Counted from the first letter of the stretch, positions 25,650 through 35,624 are shown. The stretch: 64,000 nt of DNA from Accumulibacter sp032229525 (GCF_032229525.1 NZ_JAVTWB010000253.1:77158-141157); one strand, 5' to 3'. Numbers and translations are program-made. The notes: generated by a model not told the origin, from the letters alone.

Positions 25650-26528
25650 TTAGAACACTTCCGGGACGTACTTTACGGGATGGTCACTTTCCTGGTGCTT
25701 GCCGGCGCTTTGCCGCTTGGGCAGGGTGATTTTCGGTGCCGTCGGCACTTCGTAGGGGATGCTCTTCAGGATGTGCCTGATGATGTTCAGCCGCACCCGC
25801 TTCTTGTCGTCTGATCGCGCCGCGAACCACGGCGCCCATTCGGAATCGGTGGCCTCGAACATGGCGTCGCGGGCCCGCGAGTAGTCGTACCAGCGGCTGT
25901 AGGACTTGAGGTCCATCGGTGACAGCTTCCATTGCTTGCGCGGGTCGGTGATGCGCGCCTCGAGGCGGCGTGTCTGCTCGTCCATGTCGACTTCGAGCCA
26001 GTACTTGAGCAGGATGATGTCGTTCTTGCTGACCATGAGTTTTTCGAACAGCGGCGCTCCCTTGAGGAAGTCCTGCACCTGCTCGTCGCTGGCGAAACCC
26101 ATGACGCGCTCGACACCGGCGCGGTTATACCAGCTGCGGTCGAAGATCACCACTTCGCCGGCTGCCGGAAAGTGCGGCAGATAGCGTTGCAGGTACATCT
26201 GGGTCTTCTCGCGGTCAGTTGGCGCAGGCAGGGCGACGGTCCTGAAGACGCGCGGACTGACGCGGCCGGTAATCGCCTTGATGGTGCCGCCCTTGCCGGC
26301 GCCATCACGGCCTTCAAAGACGATGATTACCTTGAGGCCCTTGCTGACCACCCATCGCTGCAGGTGCACCAGCTCGGCCTCGAGTTTTTCGAGTTCCTTC
26401 AGGTAGGCCTTGTTGGACATTTTCTTCGCTGGCACCGAGGTGTCACTGACGGCTGATGGTTCCCGCGTATCGGGGCTGGAGATGTGCTCGCGCTTGGCCT
26501 TCTTACCTCGCTTGGCTTTCTTGCTCAT
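25650..26528 (-). CDS. ppk2: Polyphosphate kinase 2 (PPK2)
   Basis: Transfers phosphate from polyphosphate to nucleoside diphosphates (class I) or related substrates. A 292-residue single-domain enzyme: a Lys-rich N-terminal tail of about 38 residues, Walker A FEGRDGAGKGGTI around residues 71-83 and Walker B-like DRSWYNR at 130-136. Further blocks are KNDIILLKYWLEVD, PRKQWKLSPMDL and VRLNIIRHIL. Length and single domain fit class I, which usually regenerates ATP or GTP from polyphosphate; subclass is inferred. The ATG at 26528 has AGGAG 8 bases upstream; the longer frame is not supported. It fits a polyphosphate-accumulating organism. Confidence 0.93.
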   Translation of the reverse strand: MSKKAKRGKKAKREHISSPDTREPSAVSDTSVPAKKMSNKAYLKELEKLEAELVHLQRWVVSKGLKVIIVFEGRDGAGKGGTIKAITGRVSPRVFRTVALPAPTDREKTQMYLQRYLPHFPAAGEVVIFDRSWYNRAGVERVMGFASDEQVQDFLKGAPLFEKLMVSKNDIILLKYWLEVDMDEQTRRLEARITDPRKQWKLSPMDLKSYSRWYDYSRARDAMFEATDSEWAPWFAARSDDKKRVRLNIIRHILKSIPYEVPTAPKITLPKRQSAGKHQESDHPVKYVPEVF

Positions 26529-26663
26529 CTGTTTCTCCTGGTGATTGAAGGTGACGTGCTGTTGTGGGAGCCTGTGCGGTGAGCATCGCCGATTCTGGTT
26601 TCGCTCGCTGATCGGGAGGTTTGAGACGTCGCTGGAGCGGGGCCATGATCGCAACGGGCAGGA

Positions 26664-28103
26664 TTAGCGTGTGGGGCCTGGATCCTGCGTGGCATCCTTG
26701 TCGGGCTTGCTGCTGGACATTTCCGCGGCCTCGTTCACCCAGCCGCCGCCCATCGCCAGGTAGAGGTTGATCATCGCCTGCAACTGCGTCTGCTGCGTCT
26801 GCGTGTATTGCAGTTGAACGTTGAACAGGCTGCGCTCGGCATCTAGGACTTCGATGTAGCTGGTATAGCCGTTGTCGTAGCGCAGTCGCGCGGTCGCTGA
26901 ATACTGCTGCAGCGCCTGCACCTGCTGCCTTTGAGCGCGCAGTTGCTCGCGTGTCCGGTCCTGATTGATCAGGGCATCATTGACTTCGCGGAAGGCTTCC
27001 TGGATCGCTCGCTGATAGGCGAACAGCGCTTGCTGCTGCGCGGCCTCGGCTTCCTGCACCTGACCGGCGATGGCGCCGGCGGTGAAGATCGGCATGCTGA
27101 TCGGTGCCGCGTATTGCCAGACCTTCGATTGGCTGTTGAACAGGTTGCTCAGGCCGTTGCTGGCGTAGCCGAGCAGGCCGGTCAGCGAGATGGTCGGAAA
27201 GTAGGCCGCTTTGGCCGCACCGATCAGCGCGTTGGCGGCGATCAGGTTCTGCTCGGCCAACTGGATGTCGGGCCGGCGTTCGAGGAGATCGGATGGCAGT
27301 CCGGCGGGGATGGTTGGCAGCTTGAGCTGGTCGATGTTCTTGCCGCGGGCGATCGGTCCTGGATTGCGACCGAGCAACAGGCTTAGGCCATTCTCCTGCT
27401 GGGCGATCGCTTTTTCGATCGGCGGGATGCTGGCCAGCGCCTCGTCGTACTGCGACTTGTTCTGGCTCAGTTCGAGCACCGAGATGACACCGCCCAGGTA
27501 GCGATCCTTGAAGACGTCGTACGACTCGCCGCGGCTTCTGGCCGTCGACTGCGCGATTTCCAGCTGACGATCGAGGTCGCGAAGATTGATGTAGGCGCCT
27601 GCGACGCGGCCGACCAGCGACAGGACAACCGCTCGGCGCGCATCTTCGCTGGCCAGCAGTTGCGCCTTGGCGGCTTCGTTCAAGCGGCGGATACGCCCCC
27701 AGATGTCGATCTCCCAACTGGCGGCGATCATGGCCTGGTAGCTGTTGTAGGTGGAAGGGCTGCTTGCTCCCGGAAGCGTACTGCGCTGCCGGCTGGCCTC
27801 GTAACTGGCACCCACCTGCGGGAAGAGTTCGGCGCGAACGATGCCATAGCGGCCGGCGAACTCCTCGATACGGGCGCTGGCGATCAGCAGATCGTGGTTG
27901 TTGCGCAGCGCGGTGGTCACCAGTTCGTCGAGGACCGGATCGTCGAACTGCTTCCACCAGGGGGTGTTGGCGAGGTCGTTGGCGGTCTGTTCGGTGAGGC
28001 GCCAGGCCGGTGGCGTCTCGACCTGGGGGCGAAGGTAGTCGGGGCCGATCATGCAGCCACTGGCGAGCAGGGCCAGCAGTGCCGCTAGCAAGGACTTACG
28101 CAT
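26664..28103 (-). CDS. Outer-membrane efflux lipoprotein, NodT/OprM family
   Basis: Forms the TolC-like trimeric exit duct of the pump encoded just upstream. 479 residues with lipoprotein signal MRKSLLAALLALLASGC, so Cys17 would be acylated. The mature start MIGPDYLRPQVETPPAWR is typical of the family, followed by two repeated coiled-coil halves (NHDLLIASARIEEFAGRYG; RRPDIQLAEQNLIAANALIGAAKAAYFPTISL). The start is set at the signal peptide; it overlaps the RND stop by 8 bases. Third gene of an MFP-RND-OMF operon. Confidence 0.95.
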   Translation of the reverse strand: MRKSLLAALLALLASGCMIGPDYLRPQVETPPAWRLTEQTANDLANTPWWKQFDDPVLDELVTTALRNNHDLLIASARIEEFAGRYGIVRAELFPQVGASYEASRQRSTLPGASSPSTYNSYQAMIAASWEIDIWGRIRRLNEAAKAQLLASEDARRAVVLSLVGRVAGAYINLRDLDRQLEIAQSTARSRGESYDVFKDRYLGGVISVLELSQNKSQYDEALASIPPIEKAIAQQENGLSLLLGRNPGPIARGKNIDQLKLPTIPAGLPSDLLERRPDIQLAEQNLIAANALIGAAKAAYFPTISLTGLLGYASNGLSNLFNSQSKVWQYAAPISMPIFTAGAIAGQVQEAEAAQQQALFAYQRAIQEAFREVNDALINQDRTREQLRAQRQQVQALQQYSATARLRYDNGYTSYIEVLDAERSLFNVQLQYTQTQQTQLQAMINLYLAMGGGWVNEAAEMSSSKPDKDATQDPGPTR

Positions 28104-31100
28104 GGCCGCCCCCTTCCGCTGTGGCAACCTTCTCGGCTGGCTGGGCGCTGCTGTCGCCGTCGCCATCGTCGTCAGGGTGACGATAGGGACCCGTATAGCC
28201 TTTGTGCGCCAGTTTCTCGACGACGTAGAAAGATACCGGGATGATGAAAACGGCGATACAGGTCGCCGCCAGCATGCCGCCGATGACCACGCCGCCCATC
28301 ACCTGGCGTGAGATGGCGCCGGCACCGGTGGACAGGGCCAGCGGCACCAGACCGAAGATAAAGGCAAAGGAAGTCATCAGGATCGGCCGCAGGCGGAGCT
28401 GGGCACCCTTGAGCGTTGCCTCGGCCAGCGAGAGTTTGCCTTTCTCGTACTCCAGTTTGGCGAACTCGACGATCAGGATGGCGTTCTTGGCGGCCAGACC
28501 AATCAGCATCACCAGCCCGATCTGCGCATAGATGTTGTTTTCCTGGCCACGCAGCAGCAGTGCGGCGAAAGCGCCGGCAACGGCGATCGGGGTTCCCAAA
28601 AGGACCGAAAACGGCAGTGACCAGCTCTCGTATTGCGCGGCGAGAATCAGGAACACGCAGAGCAGAGAAAAGGCGAAGATGACCATTGGCGAAACGCCCT
28701 GCTGGGCGCGCTTTTCCTGATACGACATGCCCATGTAGTCGTAGCCCATTTCCTTCGGCATGGTCTCGGCGAATACGTCTTCGAGTGCCTTCATGACCTG
28801 GTCCGAGCTGTAGCCGGGCGCCGCCGAGGCATTGATCTGGGCGCTGCGGTAGAGGTTGTAGCGCATGGTGAACTCCGGCCCGGCGATGTTGCGAATCGAC
28901 GTCAGCGCCGAAAGCGGCACCGTTTCACCTTTGGCATTGCGCACCGAGAACTGAGCGATATTCTCGATGTTGGTGCGGTAGTCCCCCTCGGCCTGAACGT
29001 AGACCTGCCACTGGCGTCCGAAGCGGTTGAAGTAATTGATGAAGCCGCTGCCCAGGAAACTCTGCAGCGTCTTGTAAACATCATCGATGTTGACCCCCTG
29101 TTTGAGCACCTTGTCGCGGTCTACGTCGATGAAGAGTTGCGGCACCGTGGGCCGGAAGGTGGTCGACACGCCAGCCAATTCGGGGCGCTTTTTCGCCGCT
29201 TCGACGAACTTGTTGGTCTGCTCGGAGAGAAAGGCGATGTCCTTGCCGGCGCGATCCTGGAGAATGAAGGTCGCGCCGCCCGAGGTGCCAACGCCGGGGA
29301 TCGCCGGTGGTGGAAACGAGAAGCCAATGGCGGCGCTGACGCCGCTGAGCCGCTTGTTCAATTCGGCCTTGATCGCTTCGTACTGCTCTTCGGGTGCCTT
29401 GCGCTCGGCCCAGTCTTTGAGGGTGATGAAGAAGAATGCGCTGTAGGTGTTCTGAACCTGGCTCAGCATGTTGTAGCCGATCACCGTGGTCGTGTACTGG
29501 ACGCCCGGCACCCCCATGATCAGCTCTTCTGCCTGCTTGGCGACCTCCCGTGTGCGTTGCAGTGAGGCTGCATCGGGGAGCTGTATGCCGGCGTAGACGT
29601 AGCCCTGGTCCTCGTCCGGCAAAAAGCCACTGGGCGTGATCTTGCCCAGGAACCCGGCGGCGACGGTAAGGCCGAGCAGGAAGAAGAGGCTGAGCACGCT
29701 CTTGCGGATGGCCATCCGGCAGGTGCCAACGTAGCCGCCGGTGAGCCGGTTGAAGCCCTTGTTGAACCAGTCGTAGAACTTCTGGAGCGGACCGGTTCCT
29801 CTGACCTTGGGCTTGAGCAGCAGGGCGCAGAGGGCAGGGCTGAGGGTCAACGCGTTGACCGCGGAGATGATCACCGACAGGGCGATGGTGACCGCGAACT
29901 GCTGGTAGAGCTGCCCGGTGATGCCCGGAATCATGGCCGTCGGCACGAACACCGCAGTCAGGATGACGGCGATGGCGATCACCGGGCCGGTGACCTCGTC
30001 CATCGCCTTCATGGTTGCCGCCTTGGCCGACAAGCCTTGCTCGATGTGGTGCTCTACCGCCTCTACAACGACGATGGCGTCATCGACCACCAGGCCGATG
30101 GCCAGCACCAGTCCGAACAGCGACAGCGTATTGATCGAGAAACCGAAAACCGGGAAGAGCATGAAGGTGCCGACCAGCGAGACCGGTACGGCCAGCAGCG
30201 GGATCAGCGTTGCGCGCCAACCTTGCAGGAAGGCGAAGACGACGATGATCACCAGGGCGATCGCCTCGAGTAGCGTGTGCTGGATGGCCTTGATTCCCTC
30301 GGTGACCGACAGGGTGGTGTCGAGGGCGACGACGTATTCGAGATCTGGCGGGAAACTCTCCTTGATGGTTTTCATCAGTGCCTTGGCACCATCGGCTGCC
30401 TCGAGGGCATTGGCGCCGGGCATCTGATAGATGGCAATCAGCGTGGCGGCCTTGCCATCGAGCCTGCCTTCCATGTTGTAGGTTTGGGCACCGAGTTCGA
30501 TGCGTGCCACGTCGCGAACGCGAACGATCGAGCCGTCCGGGTTGGCGCGCAGCACGATGTTGCCGAATTGCTCTTCACTCTCCAGCCGACCCTGCGCGCG
30601 CACCGCGTAGGTAAATTCCTGCCCCTGCGGCACCGGTTCGGCACCTACCGTTCCCGCCGGATTGACCGTGTTTTGCGCCTTGACCGCGTTGACGATTTCC
30701 GGAATGGTGATGTTCAGCTTGGCCAGTTGATCGGGCTTGACCCACAGCCGCATGGCGTACTGGCCGGCGCCGAAAACGGTGACGCTGGCGACGCCCTTGA
30801 CCCGCGTCATCTGATCGTTGATGTTGATGTAGGCGTAGTTGGAGAGAAAGACGCCGTCATAGGTGTTGTTCGGTGAGTAGAGCGCGAACATGACAAGGGG
30901 CGACGCGGTCGACTTCTGTACCGTGACGCCGAAGTTGCGTACGTCGGCCGGGAGCTGCGAATCAGCCTGGCCTTGCCGCATCTGGGTGAGGATTTGATCG
31001 GTGTTGGGGTCGGTGGCAATATCGAAGTTGACCGTCAGCGTCGACTGGCCGTTGTTGGCATTGATCGAATACATGTAGTTCATGTTGTCCACGCCCGACA

Positions 31101-31305
31101 TCTGCTGTTCGATCGGGGTGGACACCGCCTGTTCAACGGTCAGCGCGTCAGCGCCGGTGTAAGAACTGTTGACCTTGATCTCTGGCGGGACGATGTTCGG
31201 GAACTGGGCGATCGGCAGTCCCGCCATCGCCACCAGGCCGATCAGCGTCATCAGGATCGAGAGGACCATGGCGACGATCGGCCGATTGATGAAGAACTTG
31301 GCCAT
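28096..31305 (-). CDS. RND multidrug efflux transporter, HAE1 (AcrB/MexB) family
   Basis: Proton-driven inner-membrane pump for hydrophobic and amphiphilic compounds. 1069 residues, slightly longer than AcrB (1049). It starts MAKFFINRPIVAMVLSILMT and has two sets of six membrane helices with large periplasmic loops. The proton-relay pair Asp408-Asp409 lies in GLVVDDAIVVVEAVEHH of TM4, as in AcrB. The PAIPGVGTSGGATF segment matches the drug-pocket loop region. It follows the membrane-fusion gene by 6 bases. No repressor gene of the TetR type is adjacent; rne lies upstream instead. Confidence 0.97.
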   Translation of the reverse strand: MAKFFINRPIVAMVLSILMTLIGLVAMAGLPIAQFPNIVPPEIKVNSSYTGADALTVEQAVSTPIEQQMSGVDNMNYMYSINANNGQSTLTVNFDIATDPNTDQILTQMRQGQADSQLPADVRNFGVTVQKSTASPLVMFALYSPNNTYDGVFLSNYAYININDQMTRVKGVASVTVFGAGQYAMRLWVKPDQLAKLNITIPEIVNAVKAQNTVNPAGTVGAEPVPQGQEFTYAVRAQGRLESEEQFGNIVLRANPDGSIVRVRDVARIELGAQTYNMEGRLDGKAATLIAIYQMPGANALEAADGAKALMKTIKESFPPDLEYVVALDTTLSVTEGIKAIQHTLLEAIALVIIVVFAFLQGWRATLIPLLAVPVSLVGTFMLFPVFGFSINTLSLFGLVLAIGLVVDDAIVVVEAVEHHIEQGLSAKAATMKAMDEVTGPVIAIAVILTAVFVPTAMIPGITGQLYQQFAVTIALSVIISAVNALTLSPALCALLLKPKVRGTGPLQKFYDWFNKGFNRLTGGYVGTCRMAIRKSVLSLFFLLGLTVAAGFLGKITPSGFLPDEDQGYVYAGIQLPDAASLQRTREVAKQAEELIMGVPGVQYTTTVIGYNMLSQVQNTYSAFFFITLKDWAERKAPEEQYEAIKAELNKRLSGVSAAIGFSFPPPAIPGVGTSGGATFILQDRAGKDIAFLSEQTNKFVEAAKKRPELAGVSTTFRPTVPQLFIDVDRDKVLKQGVNIDDVYKTLQSFLGSGFINYFNRFGRQWQVYVQAEGDYRTNIENIAQFSVRNAKGETVPLSALTSIRNIAGPEFTMRYNLYRSAQINASAAPGYSSDQVMKALEDVFAETMPKEMGYDYMGMSYQEKRAQQGVSPMVIFAFSLLCVFLILAAQYESWSLPFSVLLGTPIAVAGAFAALLLRGQENNIYAQIGLVMLIGLAAKNAILIVEFAKLEYEKGKLSLAEATLKGAQLRLRPILMTSFAFIFGLVPLALSTGAGAISRQVMGGVVIGGMLAATCIAVFIIPVSFYVVEKLAHKGYTGPYRHPDDDGDGDSSAQPAEKVATAEGGGHA

Positions 31306-31311
31306 GGCCGC

Positions 31312-32547
31312 TTACCCCTTGCTTTCGGACGCGGGGGCCGCGGGTTTTTCCCCGGCTTTGGCCGGTTTGGTTGCGGTGGCCGGTGCTGATGGCGCGAAGG
31401 GCTTCGGATTGACCGTGCTCCCTTGCCGGGCCTTCTGGGTTCCTTCGGCGATGACTTTTTCGCCAGGCTGCAGGCCGCTGGCGATGATCCAGTCCGAACC
31501 GATCCGCTCGCCGACGGTGACCGGACGGATGTCCACCTTGTTGTCGGCGCCGACCACGGCCAGCAGGTACTTGCCCTGGATTTCCGTGACCGCGCGCTGC
31601 GGTACCAGCAGCGCCCCCTCGTTGACCGACATCGTTGCCCGGACCCGGCCGTACTGGCCGGGGCGGAGCAGGTGGTCGGGATTCGGGAAAAGGGCGGCGG
31701 CCTTGAAGGTGCCGGTGGTCGGGTCTACCTGCCGATTGAGTACCGAGAACTTGCCCTGTTCGGGGTAGACTGAGCCGTCTACCAGGATCAACTCGAGCGG
31801 AACCTTACCGCGCTCGTGTGTGGGGCCTTCGGCGAGAATTGCCCGGGCCAGGGGGAGGTACTCGCTCTCGCTGAGGTTGAAGTAGACCTTGATCGGATCG
31901 ACTGTGGACACCGTGGTCAGTTCCGTCGGCATGCTCGGGCTCAAGAGGTCGCCGATCTGGGCCTTGGCGATGCCGGCGATGCCGTCGATGGGCGAGGTGA
32001 TGCGGGTGAAGCCGAGGTTGAGTTTCGCGGTCTGCAGGGACGCTTCGGCGGCGTCGAGCGATGCCTTTGCCGACAATTCGGCACCGGTACTGTCATCCAG
32101 ATCTTTCTGGCTAACCGCATTTTTCGCCGCCAGAGGCTTGACCCGCGCCAGGGTGGCGCGGGTCGTTTCGTACAGAGCGCGCTGCTGGGCGCGCAGCCCC
32201 TTGGCCTGGTCAACAGCGGCCTCGAACGTGCGTGGATCGATCTCGAAGAGCAGCTGCCCCTTTTTCACCAGATCGCCTTCCCGATACTTCTGTTTGATCA
32301 GATAGCCGGTCACTTGCGGACGGATGACGGCGTTGACGTCCCCGTCCAGCGAGCCGATCCACTCAGCATAGATCGGCACATCCTTTTGTGCCACGGTCAC
32401 CACTTCGACGATCGGTGGTGCGGGCGCTGCGGCTTTCTCCTTGCTGTCACAGCCTGTCGTGAGCAACAGGGCCACGCCGGCCAAGCCCGCGGCCGTGCAG
32501 CCGAGAGCATGGCGCACGCATGAAGAAGAAAATGTCTTGGAGGTCAT
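31312..32547 (-). CDS. RND efflux membrane-fusion lipoprotein, AcrA family
   Basis: Periplasmic adaptor linking the RND pump to the outer-membrane duct. 411 residues. The lipoprotein signal ends with LLTTGC, followed by DSKEKAAAPAPPIVEVVTV. The biotinyl-lipoyl halves (GDVNAVIRPQVTGYLIKQKY; FTRITSPIDGIAGIAKAQIG) flank an alpha-hairpin of about residues 105-175. The start ATG at 32547 has AGGAG 6 bases upstream; an open frame to 32727 is not conserved-looking. The C-terminus ends in an Ala/Lys/Pro-rich tail. First gene of the pump operon. Confidence 0.95.
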   Translation of the reverse strand: MTSKTFSSSCVRHALGCTAAGLAGVALLLTTGCDSKEKAAAPAPPIVEVVTVAQKDVPIYAEWIGSLDGDVNAVIRPQVTGYLIKQKYREGDLVKKGQLLFEIDPRTFEAAVDQAKGLRAQQRALYETTRATLARVKPLAAKNAVSQKDLDDSTGAELSAKASLDAAEASLQTAKLNLGFTRITSPIDGIAGIAKAQIGDLLSPSMPTELTTVSTVDPIKVYFNLSESEYLPLARAILAEGPTHERGKVPLELILVDGSVYPEQGKFSVLNRQVDPTTGTFKAAALFPNPDHLLRPGQYGRVRATMSVNEGALLVPQRAVTEIQGKYLLAVVGADNKVDIRPVTVGERIGSDWIIASGLQPGEKVIAEGTQKARQGSTVNPKPFAPSAPATATKPAKAGEKPAAPASESKG

Positions 32548-32770
32548 GACGGCTCCTGCTTTGGGACTGTGGGAGTGGTGTGTTGCTGCTCGGAGAGTTC
32601 GCGAAGTGGACGAGAATAATCGGGCGCAGGGACGCCTCGCGCTCTCCGCTCGTTCGGGGAAAGTGAAGTTCCCGATTGCATAGGCGACGATTATGCCGGA
32701 TGTGAGGTCGCGAATCCAGCCCGACAAGGTCGCCCAAGCGAACGGCCGGACAGGGGGGCTGCCGGCGAGG

Positions 32771-32810
32771 CGGGCCTTCCCGGCTGGTTGATGCCCGCCG
32801 GGAAGGCCCG
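32771..32810 (-). terminator. Hairpin after rne, probable terminator
   Basis: A perfect 13-base-pair stem CGGGCCTTCCCGG/CCGGGAAGGCCCG (32771-32783 and 32798-32810) has a 14-base loop and lies 28 bases after the rne stop. There is no T-run in either direction, so it may act with Rho or protect the 3' end instead of terminating alone. The rest of 32548-32837 holds the leader of the efflux operon and no gene. Confidence 0.6.
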
Positions 32811-32837
32811 TTCCTCACGCAAGGAAGAACTGCGGAC

Positions 32838-35624
32838 TTACTTGCGCGTTTCGACCATCACCATCGGTTCATCCGCGACCACTGCCGTTTCGCGCTTGCG
32901 GCGGGGTTGAGGCGCCGGCTCAGTGCTTTCCGGTTGCCGCGCTTGAACCTTGTCTTTGCTCGTTTCAACCATCACCATGCCGCTGCTTTCGATCGCGGTC
33001 GGGATACCCGGTGACGCCGCTGCAGTCTCGACGCGTTCGATTACTGTGGCGACTACCTCCACCGCTGGGGCTTCGATGGCCTTCCGAACCGCGGCGCTGG
33101 TCGGCTCTTCAACTGCGGCGGGCTCTTCGACCACCGTCGGCGTGTCGACTGCTGCCGGGACCTCGTGGGCTACGGGAGCTTCGACGACCAGCGCTGCCAG
33201 GCCTTCCTCGGCCATGACTTGAGCTTCGCCAGAAACGGCAGTTGTTCCATCGGCATCGACAGTCGCAGCCGGTGTGGTGTCGATGGTTGGCGCTGGCGTT
33301 GCTGCTGGCGCCGTATCAGCCGCCATGCTGACCTGATCGGCCGTGTCCGCGAGCGGGGTGGCGCTTGTGGCTTGCTCTGGCGTGTAGACGGCAGTGGCCG
33401 CAGTTGCTGCCGCGACTCCGCTCTGCAGCAGGTCAAGTTGTTTCTCGGGGCTCTCCAGGGTCTCGGGGCTCTCGGTTTTCTCGCCGCGATCCCGGCGACC
33501 ACCGCGACGGCCGCGGCGACGTGGGGCAGTGCCGGTTTCGTCGCCTGTCCGCCCGGGCGCGGGGCCATTGCCCGGGGACGGGGCCGGCGGCTGAACGTCG
33601 GCTGTTGCCTCGGCGACTGGCGCCGCGTTCTGGTCCTTGCGTTCGCCGCGCGGTTCGCCGCGCGGGCGACGGGGTGGACGCGGCTCGCGAGGTTTCTGTG
33701 GCTCGTTCCGGGCGTGCGCTGATGCCTGTGCCTGTTCCTGCTGCGGCGGCGTTTCTTTCTGCTCGCGGTTGACACCGTCGGCAGGTGCGTCACGCGTTTC
33801 GTCGCGGCGATTGTTGCGAGGGTTGCTCCGGCGGGGCTCGCGCCTCGCCTCACGCGGCGGGCTGCTGGCGCGAGCTGGCTTGGCGGCTTCCGGAGCGGCT
33901 GCGGGTTCGGGCTTGTGCTGGAACCAGGACAATATCCTGTTCAGGAAGCCGCCCGTCTGCACTCCAGGTTTCTCGACATCGCTTGCTGGCGTTTCGCTGC
34001 GCATCGGCGCTGGCTGGGACGGCGTGATGCCTTTGATCGCTGCTTCCGGCCGCGGCGCTTTCGCGTCACCGCCGGCTGCCGTCTCGCTGCCATCGGCTAC
34101 CGTAGGCATTTCGACCATGCGGTAGGATGGCTGCTGCAGCTCGTCCTGGACCAGTTCGTCCTGGCGAACACGAACGATGGTGTGTTGCGGTGTTTCCAGG
34201 TGCATGTTCGGAATCAGCAGGACGGCGACCTTGTGCCGCAGCTCGACGGCCTGGACGTCGGTACGCTTCTCGTTGAGCAGGAAAGTGGCGACGTCTACCG
34301 GTACCTGTGCATGCACTGCCGCCGTGTTGTCTTTCATCGCCTCCTCTTCGAGGATGCGCAGGATGTGCAGGGCAGCCGACTCGGTGCTGCGGATGTGGCC
34401 CGTTCCCGAACAACGGGGGCAGGCGATGTAGCTGGTTTCAGCGAGTGCCGGGCGCAGGCGCTGGCGTGACAACTCGAGCAGGCCGAAGCGGCTGATCTTG
34501 CCGGTCTGCACGCGTGCGCGGTCGAAGCGCAGGGACTCGCGGACGCGATTCTCGACGTCACGCTGGCTGCGCGCGCTCTCCATGTCGATGAAGTCGATGA
34601 CGATCAGGCCACCGAGATCGCGCAGACGCAACTGGCGGGCGACTTCTTCCGCGGCTTCGAGGTTGGTCTTCAGCGCCGTTTCTTCAATATCGGCGCCGCG
34701 TGTCGAGCGACCCGAGTTCACGTCGACCGATACCAGAGCCTCGGTATGGTCGATGACGATGGCGCCACCCGACGGCAGACTGACCTGGCGTGAATAGGCG
34801 GACTCGATCTGATGCTCGATCTGAAAGCGCGAGAACAAGGGCACATCGTCGCGATAGCGCTTGATACGATTGACTGTCCCTGGCATCACGTGTGCCATGA
34901 ACTGTCCGGCCTGTTCAAAGACGTCATCGGTGTCGATCAGGATCTCGCCAATATCCGGTTGGAAATAGTCGCGGATGGCGCGGATGACCAGACTTCCTTC
35001 CTGATAGATCAGGAAGGCGCCCTTCTGCTCCTGTGCAGCGGCTTCGATCGCTTTCCACAACTGCAAAAGGTAGTTGAGATCCCATTGCAGTTCTTCGGCG
35101 TTACGTCCGATCGCCGCCGTGCGGGCGATCAGGCTCATCCCTTGCGGGACCTCCAACTGATCCATCACGTCGCGCAGTTCGGTGCGCTCACTGCCCTCGA
35201 CGCGGCGCGAGACACCGCCGCCGCGCGGGTTGTTCGGCATCAGTACCAGATAGCGACCGGCCAGACTGACGAAGGTCGTCAGTGCGGCTCCCTTGTTGCC
35301 ACGTTCGTCTTTGTCGACCTGGACAATCAGTTCCTGGCCTTCGCGCAGTGCTTCCTTGATGGTTGCACGACCCGCTTCGACACCAGGTTGAAAGAAGGCG
35401 CGGGAGACCTCCTTGAACGACAGGAAACCATGCCGTTCGGAGCCGTAATCGACAAATGCCGCTTCCAGGCTGGGTTCGATACGGGTAATGACCGCTTTAT
35501 AAATGTTGCTCTTTTTCTGTTCCTTGGCGGCCGATTCAATGTCCAGATCAATGAGTTTCTGACCGTCGACAATGGCGACACGCAGTTCCTCGGCCTGTGT
35601 CGCGTTAAAAAGCATGCGTTTCAT
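32838..35624 (-). CDS. rne: Ribonuclease E
   Basis: Endonuclease that starts mRNA decay and processes rRNA and tRNA precursors; scaffold of the degradosome. 928 residues. The N-terminal catalytic half includes the S1 domain (KKSNIYKAVITRIEPSLEAAFVDYG), the DNase-I-like segment with VDVNSGRSTRG, and the zinc-link CPRCSGTG. The C-terminal half from about residue 500 is disordered: first Arg-rich RNA-binding tracts (RREPRRSNPRNNRRDE, RPPRRPRGEPRGERKD), then a long Ala/Thr/Val-rich part. The motif MVMVET[SR]K occurs twice, at 883-890 and as the last 8 residues. MKRMLFNATQAEELRVAIVD matches the normal start of the family; an upstream ATG at 35642 is not used. Confidence 0.97.
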   Translation of the reverse strand: MKRMLFNATQAEELRVAIVDGQKLIDLDIESAAKEQKKSNIYKAVITRIEPSLEAAFVDYGSERHGFLSFKEVSRAFFQPGVEAGRATIKEALREGQELIVQVDKDERGNKGAALTTFVSLAGRYLVLMPNNPRGGGVSRRVEGSERTELRDVMDQLEVPQGMSLIARTAAIGRNAEELQWDLNYLLQLWKAIEAAAQEQKGAFLIYQEGSLVIRAIRDYFQPDIGEILIDTDDVFEQAGQFMAHVMPGTVNRIKRYRDDVPLFSRFQIEHQIESAYSRQVSLPSGGAIVIDHTEALVSVDVNSGRSTRGADIEETALKTNLEAAEEVARQLRLRDLGGLIVIDFIDMESARSQRDVENRVRESLRFDRARVQTGKISRFGLLELSRQRLRPALAETSYIACPRCSGTGHIRSTESAALHILRILEEEAMKDNTAAVHAQVPVDVATFLLNEKRTDVQAVELRHKVAVLLIPNMHLETPQHTIVRVRQDELVQDELQQPSYRMVEMPTVADGSETAAGGDAKAPRPEAAIKGITPSQPAPMRSETPASDVEKPGVQTGGFLNRILSWFQHKPEPAAAPEAAKPARASSPPREARREPRRSNPRNNRRDETRDAPADGVNREQKETPPQQEQAQASAHARNEPQKPREPRPPRRPRGEPRGERKDQNAAPVAEATADVQPPAPSPGNGPAPGRTGDETGTAPRRRGRRGGRRDRGEKTESPETLESPEKQLDLLQSGVAAATAATAVYTPEQATSATPLADTADQVSMAADTAPAATPAPTIDTTPAATVDADGTTAVSGEAQVMAEEGLAALVVEAPVAHEVPAAVDTPTVVEEPAAVEEPTSAAVRKAIEAPAVEVVATVIERVETAAASPGIPTAIESSGMVMVETSKDKVQARQPESTEPAPQPRRKRETAVVADEPMVMVETRK

